Positions 44,978 through 58,600 of a stretch of 64,000 bases of DNA are shown piece after piece. How positions within the stretch are numbered: position 1 is the stretch's first letter; every line of letters begins with the position of its first letter. The stretch lies in NCBI RefSeq assembly GCF_000972845.2, contig NC_040012.1, positions 6,232,097 to 6,296,096 of the forward strand, in the 5' to 3' direction. The notes beneath the pieces are model-generated. The model was given only the letters and a program-made list of their open reading frames with translations, did no database searches and was not told where the DNA came from. The DNA is from Larimichthys crocea (lineage: Eukaryota; Chordata; Actinopteri; Sciaenidae). A program made the position numbers and the translations under genes.

Positions 44978-46606
44978 TTAAATGTACAGCCCGTCGTCGA
45001 GCAAAACGCTGGAGCGTGATTGAGATCCTCGCCGGCTGTGTCCGTGCTCTCTGTCTCTGTCGCTTCCTCTCCTCTCTCTTTCCTCTCTCCTCTTCCTCCT
45101 CTCTTCCTGCTCCTCCTTCTCCTTCTCGTCATCACCTCCTGCTTTCTCAAACTGCCTCCTCGCGCTCTCTATCCTGCTCTCTCGTTTCTCGTGATGACTC
45201 CTCTTTGACCTGGACTCCTCTCCTCTGCGCCCCGACTCTCTCTCTGAATGCTCCTTCCTCTCCTCAGTTTTGTGACTCCGATGCGACTCCTTCCTCACGT
45301 CACCTCTTCCGTGATCCTCCCTCGTCACCTGCCTCACCTCCTTGCTTTCTCTCTCCTCAGCTCTCCAGTCCTTCACTCCCCTCTCCTCCGTCCTGTCACT
45401 GTGTCGGCTGCTGCCTCTTTCTTTATCCCTCGCTTCGTGTCTGCTCCCTCTTTCGCTCCTGTGGTGTCCATCTTTGTCGCTCCTGCTGCTGCTGTGCCTC
45501 CTCGTACTCCTAACTTCGGCATCTTTCTGTTTTTCCGTGACTCTTTCGTCCTCTCTGCCACTCTTACTCCTCTCGCTCTCTCTCTCCGTCTTCGCCCGCT
45601 CACTGTAAGCTTTCCCGCTCTGCTCCTCACGCTTTGACTCGCCTGATCTCCTCTTCGTTTCCTCTCTTTCCTTCTCGTCTGTCTTTTTATTCGTACCGTT
45701 GTCTTCTTTTGCGTCTTGCCTGCTCTCGTATTTTTCTTTTCCGGCTGTGAGTCGGTTCTCGGCTTCTTTGTCCTTCTTCTTTCCTTTCTGAGATTGTTCT
45801 TCTGAAACTTCTTTTTCCACTTTGACCGCCTCTTTCTCCTCATCAGAAATCTTCTCTAATTTTGACTCAGACTTGCTCTTTTCCTCACCTTTTCCCTCTT
45901 TCTTATCATCCTGTTCCTCCTCCTGCTCCTTCTTCTTCTTCTCCTCCTCCTCCTTATTTTTCTCTTCCTCCTTCTTCTTCTCTGTCTCCTCCTTCTCCTT
46001 TTTCTCCTTCTTACTTTTAATTTTTTCCTGCTCCATCTCTTTATTCTTCTTCTGCTCCTCCTCCTCCTCGCGCTTCTTGTCCAGTTTCTCCTCCATCAGG
46101 TCCAGTTCCTGCTCCAGCTCGGCCAGCTTCTTCGGATCCGACTCCAAATCGTCGTCGTCGACTTCCACCTCCACCTCCTCGATCTCCTCGAATTCCTCCA
46201 CCTCGATGCCATCCATGGTTTTCTGCAGCTGCGTCTTCACCTTGTTCAGCTCCAGGAGGCCGTCCTGCAGTTCTTTGCAGACGTCCCGGATCTTGGTGGC
46301 GAACTTAGTTTTGGCGCCCTTGCGGAGCTCGTGGGAGTCTTTGGCGAGGAAGAAAACATCCAGAGCGAGGAAGAGCGCTGACATCACCCCGGTGGTGACG
46401 CTGATGGCCTGGGCGGCTTTGGCGGCGCCGCCTGCAGCTCCTAAAACCTGAACGGTGCTGATGAGCTTGTCGGTGTTGATCATCAGGGCTTTCCCGGCAC
46501 GGCCGCCCTCCTTCATCACGTGCTTTAAGTTGTGGTTTAAAGCCTTTTTGGCGGCGCTCTCTGAGTATTTTTCAAAGTCCCACTCCTGCAGGGTGTCCAT
46601 ACCGGC
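44978..46606 (-). CDS. ApoL gene exon 49: C-terminal helices and E/K/R/S tail
   Basis: 542 residues. The first 130 contain AAKKALNHNLKHVMKEGG, a small-residue hydrophobic helix and VMSALFLALDVFFLAKDSHE, matching the second half of ApoL proteins. A coiled-coil segment (ELQDGLLELNKVKTQLQKT) leads to an acidic E/V/D stretch and then about 400 residues of E, K, R, S, Q and D with SR, HR and RS dipeptides in the last third. The end is SSVLLDDGLYI. The tail is low-complexity, so homopolymer slippage in sequencing or replication could alter its length. Plus-strand Ser/Leu-rich ORFs here are antisense shadows. Confidence 0.85.
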   Translation of the reverse strand, partial: AGMDTLQEWDFEKYSESAAKKALNHNLKHVMKEGGRAGKALMINTDKLISTVQVLGAAGGAAKAAQAISVTTGVMSALFLALDVFFLAKDSHELRKGAKTKFATKIRDVCKELQDGLLELNKVKTQLQKTMDGIEVEEFEEIEEVEVEVDDDDLESDPKKLAELEQELDLMEEKLDKKREEEEEQKKNKEMEQEKIKSKKEKKEKEETEKKKEEEKNKEEEEKKKKEQEEEQDDKKEGKGEEKSKSESKLEKISDEEKEAVKVEKEVSEEQSQKGKKKDKEAENRLTAGKEKYESRQDAKEDNGTNKKTDEKEREETKRRSGESKREEQSGKAYSERAKTERESERSKSGREDERVTEKQKDAEVRSTRRHSSSRSDKDGHHRSERGSRHEARDKERGSSRHSDRTEERGVKDWRAEERESKEVRQVTREDHGRGDVRKESHRSHKTEERKEHSERESGRRGEESRSKRSHHEKRESRIESARRQFEKAGGDDEKEKEEQEERRKRREERERRGSDRDREHGHSRRGSQSRSSVLLDDGLYI

Positions 46607-49600
46607 CTACGAGAGTCACAGAGAAACAACAGAGTCAGCACTGAGAGATCTTTTAGATTAATTAATCTATCTTTTAGATCATTTACATTTAATTCCTGGT
46701 TTTATAACACTCTTTCTTACCATAAATGAAGTTTAATTTAAAAAACAAACCCGCGTATGAAATATATTAAAATATTCTGATGTTATTCTGTCATGTTTGT
46801 CGTATTATTTTAGTCGACGAGAAACTGTATCACTGCAACAATTAAGCAATATGAGGTGTGCTTTATTGTCATTATTGGCACGACAGTAGTGAGTGCCAAT
46901 ATTGACGTTAAAGCACACCCTTGAATGTAATATATTGAGATTATACAACAGTTAAACATCTTAAATAAAATATAGATCCAAAATGTTTGTTTTGGGGCAA
47001 TTTGTTCTCAAACTGAACATTTTTTTCTTCCCTTACTATCCCCGTTTCCAAGGAGATACATTTCTACTACATATTTTCTAAATGTTGACCAATCAGATTG
47101 CTTGGTTGTTGTACCGGTTTAGGTTGGATTACATGTCAAATAGTCGTGTCAGAGTCTGATCTAACATTTCCTTCCTTACATTGCCTTCATGTAATAAAAA
47201 TAGCTTTAATGTTAGTTACTTTACCTGTTTTACCTGTCACAAGCTGTTTCCCACTACAGGGACACAACCCTATTATTTACTTCTGTATTGTCAATGATAA
47301 CTGAGCTCTGAACTCTGAGAAGAGGTTATAGCCTGATAAATACTGGATTTCTGAAGCCGATTTGAAGCTCTAGCTGCACAGTTTTTGTGTCTGGACCTGC
47401 GACACATCTGCAAACAGCTGTATGAGGTTCATCTCCTCACCTGCACGAACTCCAGACACTCTCTGATGTCTTTGATCTCCTCCTGGTAGCCCTGGATCAT
47501 CTTCTCCAGCTTCTTTCGGTCCATGCTGGAGTGAACTGTGTCTGTGATATTGGCCGTCGCTGAGGTGATGCTGCCCGCCGTCGCCACGCCGATGCCCACC
47601 GCAGTGACGATGATAGAGGCACCGAAGGTGAAAGGCGCCAGGATGAGGCCTGTGATCGTTGCCACGCTGCCCGCGACGCTGGCCACTCCTCCGCCCACGG
47701 CGGCCTTCACGGTTTTCTTGTGGAACTGATCAGCAGCGTCGGCCAGAGCCAAAAGCTCCAGGATGCGGTGCTGTAAGGACGCCCCCCGCTGGTTAAAAAG
47801 ACGCACGAACAGACGTGCAGCCATGTAGACACGATCAGCTGCCTGCTCCATCGCCCTGCAGAGACAGATGTAAAGGACTAAAAAGTGTCTCTGGTACAAT
47901 ATAATTAATCTGACTTTTTAAAAGGTGTTTTCTGGAGAATTCAAGGATATTTTAAGACTTTTCAAGACCTGCAGAAATCAAATGGAAATAAAACAATAAC
48001 TCTGTCCTAAATAAATGTTTTCTGGGTAATTATGAATGAAGTTCTTAAAGAAAGTCACTCACATCTGCTCATCATCCTCCTGGAAATTGGACATCTCGTT
48101 CCACTCAGCCCAGCCTGGAAAACAGCAGCAGCAGCAGCCGCAATACATGAATAAATCAATAAATCAATGCATGTGTAAAGAGTCCAAACAGATTAAAACA
48201 TGAAGAGACAAAAACAAACCTTTGACTGTGTTCCACCACTCAATCAACTCATCAGTTTCCTGAGAAAAAAAAAGACTTTTGTCAATGAAAAGGCGGCCGA
48301 CAGCATCTGTGACAGATCTGTAGAGAAACATTAAAACACACGAACACTGGCGAGGCTCTGACGTCTAACCTGTTCGGATCAGATAAAACAAAAACACGGT
48401 GCTTTAGCGTCGGTTAGAGACCAAGAGCTGTCGACTGAAACATCTCGGACGGGACTGTTTAAAAAAGAGCATCTCGATCCACCTCCGACTCTCGAGACGC
48501 TGGTGCGGTTCATTTGAGGTGTTAAAGAAAATATTATATATAATATACAATATTGCTGTACAAGACGCTCCTGTTTCATCCTGTTTACCCGTGAGGTACT
48601 AAATAATAACGTGTAGCCGATCTGCAGTATGATGAATGAGATATTTCTATTATAAATCATAAATTTAAACACAATATGGACATAAGAAGCATCAAAGTGC
48701 TGTCACTGGCTGTAATGTGACTTCTCAGATTAAATGAATCAGTCTACAGGTGTGAACGTGTTTCTAAATCACACCTGTTCAGACTCCAGACGGGTTTCTT
48801 CAGTCGGGTAAGCGGCCATCTCCACAAGCTGGACCTCGACTGAGCTCTCCTGTGAAAACAAACACGAAAACACAAAGTTAATATCTGAGTGAGGTTCATT
48901 AGTAAATTAAAGTGTCTAATAAAACATGATATGATGTTATGTATGTAAAAATCTTTAAATGCTATACACTGTTGAACATCTTCATTATGTCAGCTGCGCT
49001 TTGAAAAGATACACAGCTGCATGAAATTTAATATTTGCTTCACTAAAATGTTTGTTATCTATTGATTAATATGATCTTGTTAACCTGTGCTGGGTTCAGG
49101 TCCTGCAGCTCAACGACTTCTTCGACAATCGGCATCTTGTCTGAACTCTGCGGAGGAAAAAATAATGATCAAGTCAGCATTGAACTCATCTGAGCAACAT
49201 AAACACAGATTATTAATAATAAGAGAAGAAAAGACAAGAAAAGGAAATGTGAGTCAAGAAGAGGACGAGACATGCATCTGTAAAAACACTGCAAATAATC
49301 TGGATTTTTTATAACTTATCATTTTTAACATGCCTTTTAATCAATCAAACATAATATAAAAATGTTCAGCATGTCGATATCTGCATCCGGTTTCAGATAT
49401 TTCTCTCTGTATTGATGTAGAACAGGAACAAGGTGCAAAAAAACAAGCGAGATCTGAACAAACCTGAGCACCGAGCTTCGGCATTTTGGGAAGAGTTGTC
49501 TTGACTCTGAACGAGACGACCTGAGAAACAAAACAGATTTTATCGACGATGAAAGAACTTCAGCATCGAAGCTGAAGAAGAAAAACAGCCATTTTTTACT

Positions 49601-52600
49601 GTCATGTGTGGATACAGAAAGTAACGACGACTCACTCGTCTTTTCTTCTTGATGGTTCTCCTGCGTCTCAGCCCGCCTCCCACCGGCGGCTCCATGTCTT
49701 CACTGTCCTGCAAAACAAAGAGGGAGAGATGACAGCTGTTAACTTTTTGTATTTATACATAATGGTAGTATAATAAATGTTATGTGACCGCAGAGACAGC
49801 AAAGATTCAAATCAGATCACTAAACATGTTTTTATATTCAGAGCAGCTTCACTCACAGTCTCTAATATACAGATCAGAAATCAATCTACATCATTTTTCT
49901 GTGACTACTTGTTTGGTTGCTAAACACACTTCATCCATATCAGTGGCAAAACAAGCAAAAACACAAAATAACAAGAAACAAATGATCAAACAATAAAAGT
50001 CAGAAAGCAAAAAAAAAAACCTAGGAAAAAAAAGAGTGAAAAAAATAAAACAAATTAACAAATAAATCAGATTTAAAGGATTAATACGTAGCGACATCTA
50101 GTGGTTAAAAATCGGGACTGCAGTGAAAACTCAAAACACTAGAGAGTCGCCAGCAGGCTGTTACAGTCCCACTGTTTACTGATGATGATTATGTGACGTG
50201 ATTTTGATACTTGAACTCAAAGACTTTATAGCTTTGTGTCTTTGGAAACTTTATGACAGAAAAAAATTGATGGATTTATACGTGGAAAAGTCACCACAAC
50301 GGTGCACTCTGTCCCAGAAAACAACCTCCGCCTCCTGCAGTGAGAGGCTGGATCTGAAAGTAGTCGATCTCGTTAACATCGTACCTCGACAGTTTTGGGC
50401 GTCCTCCTGAAAATTCCAGCAAACCCTCCTTTTTTCTCCTGTTGAAAGAATAAAACATGAAGCATCATGTCGAGTCACAAACAGATGAGCAGAAATGTAA
50501 CACACTCGATGAGACTCACCTTTGAGGCGCCTGCAGCTTCAACAAGGTTTTCGGTACTGTTCTCCACAGCGAAATAATCCTTTAAAAAAAAAACATGAAT
50601 TCGCTTTTAAATATCGCCGTTATAAAGTTATCGCTGAAGTCGTTGGGGAACAACAACGAAGCTTAACACAGGGACCAAAAACCTACTCAGATATTTAAAA
50701 ATACACACTGAAGCTTTGATATTTAAAGTCCTTTATAATGTTTGCTTCGATGCTTGAAGAAAGAGTCAGGGAGAAAGCTTGGCTTGGATTAAATATTAAA
50801 ACTATCACTAGACTTGTAAGCAGAGACTTCCTTCCTCTGGATTTGATGTTTCTGGCTGAGTGTAGTCATCCTCTCAAAAGTATTCAAACATCAACAGCAA
50901 GCATTAAGCAGACTTCAAGAAGCTCTCACCTCGTCGGCGTCATTGAGGCTGTCGCAGCTAGAGGACAGTTCCTTCGTGTCGCTGAGAGGATCCTGGAAAA
51001 CAAAAACTTTAACTTTTAGCAGGCAGGTCGGGTTCGCTGAAGGATTTTACCACAAAGATCTAAATGAGAGCTTTCACAGACTGTGTTCATGAGTTCATCT
51101 GGTCACCTTTGTGACGATGGAGCGTGGGGCTGGTTTGGGAGACTTTCTGAAGATCCCTGCAAGTCCTCCGGTCTTCTCCTGAAACACGAGGTAACAGTCA
51201 TTCAGCAGGAAAAGCATAAAAATAAAAGTCTGTGCTCGTCGGACGACGTTCGTACCTTTGATGAGGTTACTTCCAACAAGTTTTCAGATAACTTGTTATC
51301 CTCGCCTGGGTCTAACTCCTGAACAGAAGCGAAAACGTGAAAAAGACAAAAAATATAAAATCCAAACTCTGTGTAGAAGAGTCATCACTGTACCTCGTCT
51401 GTTGTGGCACCGTCAGCTGGTTTATGTTTCTTAAACATGCCGCTGAAAATACTCTTCTCCTGAAAACAGACATCAAACAACGTGAGGGACAGTGAAAACT
51501 GCAACTGTGATGAATCAGAACATTTCATTTTGTATCCACAGACTGTAAATAAAACACACAGATTGTTTTATAGCGTTTCTCGTCGCAGTACCTTGGCGCC
51601 GCTGTTCTCAGACAGACTGTCGTTACTCGCCGTCAGCTCGTCTTTGTCCTGAAAGAATGAAAGTGGACGTTATTTGAATATGTACAATAAAAGCCACCAC
51701 AGACAGTGAAACTACACACACACACACACACACCTCTGCAGCCGCCTCTTCTCCAGACGCTTTCTGTGTTTTCTTCTTCAGTCCACTGAACAGCCCGCCT
51801 TTCTCCTGCAACGTTTTAGAGACGTTTTGAAAGTTATTAACGTGGTTTAATTTTGGGGGATTTGGTTGATGATCTCTCGATTGGCTTGTGAAGACGGCGA
51901 AAGTAGGTTTGGAAGACTAAACAGGTGTGTGTTTATGGTTCACCCGGGTACCTTAAATTACACTAGATGCAGACAAAGCACACATTGAAACATGCTGTTA
52001 CTTTGACTCTATTATGTGCAACAACAACATCAGTGGTGACTTAAACTGTAGCTAAGATGCTGATGATGCTGACACTGACCTCGTCAAACAGGTTTTCGAT
52101 GCTGGACGATCTTTTGAAGATGTTGGCCAGGCCTCCTTTTTTCTCCTGAAACACACACAGAGTCAAAATCTGAATCAGACTTAACTCACACCGTGTTTTA
52201 ATCTTCAAATGAAGTATTACAACTATTACATAACAATTTAAAGATTGAAGTACCTTTGTGGCGGTGGCGTCTAACAGATTCTCACAGCTAGCAGATAACT
52301 GATATTCACTGTTTGCCTCCGACTCCTGAATTCAAACAGTAAAATATCAAAATCTGCTCCGTCCATAAACAGAAAATTTAAATCAAGTGAATCTAATCTG
52401 AGTACCTTGTCGTCTGCAGCGCCCTCTGCTGGTTTCTGAGGCTTCTTAAACATGTTGCTGAAAATATTTTTCTCCTGAAAAACAGTTTGGTGTCAGTGAA
52501 CGCTGCCTCCGAAGACATTTTATCTACATGTCATTGTTGTTAAAATGTAAGAAAATCACTTGTTTTGTCTTAACAACAGTCCGAACCCAAATATAACCAG

Positions 52601-55600
52601 TTTATTCTCACATAAGACAAAGAAAAGCTGATGAAGCTGAACGATGATGAAACTTTTGGCCTTTTCACTTGAAAAACAACTAATCGATTGCTAAATACAT
52701 TTCTGTTGAATGATTTATCGTTTCAGCTCTAGTCATGAGTCCAACGATCATAAAAAACCAAGATGATTCCCACGAGCACTGTCAGCCTCTCTTTGGTTTA
52801 TTGTTCGCCCTCGGGATCAGATTTGAGGAACAAAACAAAACAAGCCCCTCTGGTCTCTTTTTGTTCATGGAAACTGGATCAAGGAATCATGTTTAATTTA
52901 AAATAACATGTTGATCTATTAAAAAGATCATGTAACAGATGCCAGAGAGTGTTTTTTTTTTACCTTTGTGTTGGCGGCTTCAGACAGACTGTCGCTGCTC
53001 GCTGGAAGATCATTCTGTGCCAACAGATTCTCCTGAAACAAGAATTTAAAAATAAAATAAAAACAGACATAAGAAAGGGTAAAAAAAATGTGCTGAATTA
53101 TGTCACGTCTGTCATGATTCTATATTAAAGCCTTTGAGTACCTTGTCTGCTGCAGCGCCCTCTGCTGCTTTCTGCGGCTTCTTAAACATGTTGCTAAAAA
53201 TATTTTTCTCCTGAAAAACAGTTTGGTGTCAGTGAACGTTGCCTCTGAAGACATTTTATCTGCATGTCATTGTTGTTTTCTGCGGCTCACCTTAGTGGTG
53301 TTACTCTCGGGCAGGTCGTCATTGCTGGCAGACAGCTCTCTCTGAGTTTCTCTGTCCTGAAACATTAAAAAATAATAATGGTTTATCAAACATGCCGAAT
53401 TGTGAGCAGGAAAAGTTAGAAACTGTAATTTACCGGTGACTCTGCCTTTTCTCTGGGAGTCTTCTTGAGGAGTCCGCTGAACAAGCCTCCACTTTTCTCC
53501 TGATGAAAAAGATTTTTATAAATCAAGCTTCTTCTGTTTCGTTAAAAAGTCATTAATCATCTCGAAGTTTGACTCGCTGACCTGTTTGTTCTCAGACAGA
53601 CTCTCGTCGCTGGTTGAGAGCTCTTTGTCGGGAGACTCGTCCTGTAAGAAGTGATCAGAGGTTTTATGCTATTTTTAACCCAGAAATACTAAAAATATGA
53701 TTTTAATCTTTACACTGATGAAAATGACGTCGCTTTGAGTGACACTTTGTTGCAAAAACGTTGTTGAATATTAGTTATAATTCATCACAGTTCCACAAGA
53801 AACATATTTAATGAAGATCTAATTTAATTTACAATCAAAAGATTTAAGAAGGAATTTGCACCGACAACTAATCACGTGTTTTTAATCATATGTTATGACT
53901 AAATTTGATAGTTTAGATATAGAAATATGGCTGTGAAGAGCTTTTACCTCCTCGGGTCGAGCAGCTTCTGCAGCTTTAGGAGCCTTCTTGAATATTTCAC
54001 CAAATATTCCTCCTTTCTCCTAAAATATACAAATTCAGACAGTCATTGGTCTCTCTTTTCTAAACGATGCATAAAAAAAAGAAACAAAGAAACAAAAAGA
54101 AACAAACTCACCTTGGTGTTCTCAGACGGAGCTTCACTGCTGCCCGACAGCTCGTCATCTTGTGGCTGATTTTCCTGAGAAAAGATGAAAACAACTAAGA
54201 CGCTTTTATGAAATAACACAAAAAAACTGTGACATGAACGACATTTAATCCAACTTCAAAACACTGATTTACTGTTTAATGGATGACTGAATGGGACCAG
54301 AAAAACTTCTTACTTCCTCTGTGGAAGGAGCGTCTGCAGGTTTGGACGACTTCTTGAATATTCCACTGAACGCACCTCCTTTCTCCTGAAACACAGATTA
54401 GTCCACACATAGAGCATATGAACTCATTAGAAAAATACATAAAGTTTCATACAATTATGATTTAACTACAGAAAAAAAGGAACGTATACAGGACAAATCA
54501 GATCAGACGCAATTTATGCATCTGTAAGTTATGAAATACTTTTATAAATAAAATGAGTTTCTTTAATGAGCTTTGTGCACAGTTTGAACAACATTAAATC
54601 TATTTGAATGTATATAAAATGTAAGAAAATCACTTGTTTTTTATTTCCAAACCCAAATATAACCAGTTTATTCTCACATAAGACAAAGAAAAGCTGATGA
54701 AGCTGAATGATGATGAAACTTTTGGCCTTTTCACTTGAAACACAACTAATCGATTGCTAAATAAATTTCTGTTGATTGATTTATCGTTTCAGCTCTAGTC
54801 ATGAATCCAACTATCATAAAAAACCAAGATGATTCCCACGAGGACTGTCAGCCTCTCTTTGGTTTATTGTTCGCCCTCGGGATCAGATTTGAGGAACAAA
54901 ACAAAACAAGCCCCTCTGGTCTCTTTTGTTCATGGAAACTGGATCAAGGAATCATGTTTAATTTAAAATAACATGTTGATCTATTAAAAAGATCATGTAA
55001 CAGATGCCAGAGAGTGTTTTTTTTTTACCTTTGTGTTGGCGGCTTCAGACAGACTGTCGCTGCTCGCTGAAAGATCATTCTGTGCCAACAGATTCTCCTG
55101 AAACAAGAATTAAAAATAAAAACAGACATAAGAAAGGGTAAAAAAACAAAAACATCTGCGAGAAAAGTAAATGTGCTAAATTATGTCACGTCTGTCATAA
55201 ATTACAGCCTTTGAGCACATTGGCAAGAAGATGCATCATACTGGCTGTGCTCCACTTGGTCAAAAGTTTGGACACTTGCTTGAGTGTGGAAATCTGCACT
55301 TTGGTCTGACGAGTCCACATTTGAGATTTTTGAGAACAGATGGTGTCTAGATGTGTGGTTCCCACCGTGAAGGAAGTAAAGTAACCAAATAAAAATAAGA
55401 GCCGACCACACGCACAGGCCTCCACTTTTATGCCCTTTTACACTGTGCATATATTAATTATATTAAGCCACACTCAGGAGGAACATACACCACTTTTAGT
55501 TACAGGCGAGTCTATTTGCTTTCTGATGAGATGAAATGAGGAGTAAACAAACACATGACATCAGATAATTGAGCCGTTTCCATTCTTCATATTATCTTTA

Positions 55601-58600
55601 ATGATACAGACCATTAAAAAGCCCGCTGGGTCTAATGGCGTGCTTTTGTGTGCCAAAAGTCAAACAGAGCGTGAACTGACACTCGACAAACCGGCATGAT
55701 GGCAGTTTTGTTTTTTTTGAGTGTGCCATGTCTGTTATTACAGGAGACGTACCTCTCCAGCTGTTTTTGTCTTTCTGAGGAGTCCGCTGAACAAACCGCC
55801 TTTTTCCTACAGAGAGCAGACGACTTATTGTCTTTAATTTCAGAATCATGAACTTCATCTTCCACCTACGAAGCTTCAGATATATTTTCTCACACTTCAT
55901 TATCATGTTACAGTGACTCTTTTGTCGCTTCGTTAATGAAGACTCACCTTGTTCTCCGACAGGCTGTCAGTGCTGGCAGAGAAGTCGCTGTGCAACGACT
56001 CTGCACCCTAAAGAAAACAAAAATGTTACTCGACCTGTGCGAACATGCAAACTGAGTCCAACAAAACGAGGTTAAACTCGCAATTCAACAGATTCAAGGC
56101 TTCAAAAGGCCGAAGTACATTCACTCAGGCACAGAGTACATGAATCAAAAATCATCATGTACAATACTAAAACTTTGAGACATTCACAGCTGATAATTTT
56201 TCTGATATTTTGCAGAAGTTTATAAATGTTTTACCCCCTTCAGTCGGGGAGCCCCTGACAGTTTGGGAGATTTCTTGAACATGCCGCTGAAAACGTTTCC
56301 TTTCTCCTGGTGAAGAAAAAAAACTTTCTTTGTTTGAGTTTGATAAACGCTTTAAAATTACAATTAAAGTTTGTTTAATCTACAATACAAACAAACTCTT
56401 ACAGATTATTCTCATATTATCTTTTTCCTTGCTAGATTTACTGAAAGAAAACGATGCTTTTGACCATAAATGCGCCTTTGACAAATGAAGAGGACAACTA
56501 TTATAAATATTAGATTTTTCACTTCACGGTTAACTGTAACAGAAACAGTAGACATAAATCTTTTTGGTTAGTAGGGATTAAATAATGTTGCTTCACTAGT
56601 AGAGCAACGTTAAACAGAAAGCATCATTTACTGTGTTTATTATGTCGACTGATAATTCCACTCCACACATAAGATGTGAAATCAGGGTTAGGTTCAGGGT
56701 ATTAGCAAGGAGCGCTTGTTTTCTAAGTAAAGTGGAGGGTTCAGAGTGAATATAAGATTCAGACCGCCCCCCCCACGCCGCCACCGTCATTCAGGGTTCC
56801 TTACTTTGGTCGTGTTGTTCTCAGACTCAGTCTCGTTACTGTCTGATGGGTCCGTTTGCAGCGATTGTTTATCCTGAAACAAAGATAATCAGAGTCACGG
56901 TGTCTCAGTGGTTTGACCGAGTCAAAGATCACTTGTACTTTGTTTGCTCTTCAACATCCATTTGTTTTTTTTGTACTGTGCACACAGGCAAGTTCTGCAG
57001 CAGGCTGACAAATATTTTCAGTGATTGTTGGAGCAATCTACAACATGTGGGGAATGTTTTTACCTGTCCAGGTGTTCCTTCTGTGGGAATCTTTGGAGAC
57101 TTTCGGAGGATCCCGCTGAAAAATCCTCCTTTCTCCTGCCGACATCAGACAAATTGATTTGACCGTTACATAATGAAAAATAACGATGCTGCTGTCACTT
57201 CACAGACGAACGCTGAGCTCACCTTCGAGGTTTCAGACAGGTTATCGTTGCTGCCTGATAGATCATCGTGTAGAGACCGACGGTCCTAAAATACAAAATA
57301 AAATTGGTTCAGTGCGATCATCGGGAGACAAATTTAACTTTTTGATTTTGTTTGAATGATTTTCATCCACGTCACCTCGTCGGTCTGAGCAGCTTCAGTT
57401 GGTTTCGGAGACTTCTTGAACATCCCGCTGAATATTCCTCCTTTTTCCTGAGACAGACACAAACACATGGAAGATTTATTTTGGTGAAGTTCGGGTCTTT
57501 TTGTCCGGCTATCTTCCCTGTCTGTCTGTCTGTCTGTCTGTGTGTACACTGTAATTAAAGTTAATCTTTCACCTTGTTTTCAGACAGACTGTCACTGCTG
57601 GCAGACAACTCTTTATTAACACTCAGATACTCCTGAAAAGTAAAAAAAAACACACAAATAAAACAAATGAAAAATATCAACATGAACTTTTTTAAGAAGA
57701 CAGGAGGAAGTTTGTCACCTGTGCAGGTGTTTCGTCTGTTGTCTTGTTGGTTTTTTTAAGGATGCCAGAGAAGAAGCTTCCTTTTTCCTGAAAGAAAATG
57801 TACAATTTATGTTAATGATAATACAAATACAGATAAACAAAACACAACACATCACCCAAAAACATCTCAGACTAAATGCATTTGATCCCAAGTCTTCTAA
57901 GACCTCTCGAAACATTTAATTAAATCATAAGTGGGCAGCTTCACAGAGCTTTTCTGCGCCTGACTTTGATTTAAACACACAGACGTGAATACAGAGATCT
58001 CTCTTCACAAATTTGTGTCACATCTTTCAAATCAGAGCTAATTCCATAGCAGCGGACACAAACAGTTTCTGTAAACAAAGAAAACTATCTGCCCTTCATC
58101 AGGCTGACTGACCGTCACGCTGAAGTACCTGTGATTGTTCAGAGCTTTTCTCTTCTGCTTCTTCTGCATCCTCAGAGTCGCTGTCGGGTTTGCTGAGCTG
58201 TCAGTGAACAAAAACAACGAACAATGAGGCGACACGAGACTGTAGGCTGAAAGTTTATGATCAGAAAATGAGCAGAAGAGCCGAAGTTACCGTCACCGTG
58301 GGAAGCGATGATTTCTCTTTGGGAGTTTTCCGAAATATTCCAGCGATCAGATCTCCAATGTCCTGAACGACAAGATCGAGAGAGAAATCTGATTTTTACT
58401 GACCAAATAATGAATTATGTAAAATGTTGAATACTGTGTACACTGTGTAAAATAGTTACTATGTGGCTCCCCAGTGTATTGATGGAAATGAAGTGTAAAG
58501 AACTTTTAAAGTAATCTGAAGTTCAAAAGAATACACTTTGTGGTTTCTCTGTCCCGTATGTATCAAAACAACGACTGAACAATGGTTTGGTTTGTCTGGA

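Noticed and set aside
53000..58000. CRISPR-like array of regularly spaced repeats
   Set aside because: The repeats are coding mini-exons with GT-AG borders separated by unequal introns, in a vertebrate genome.
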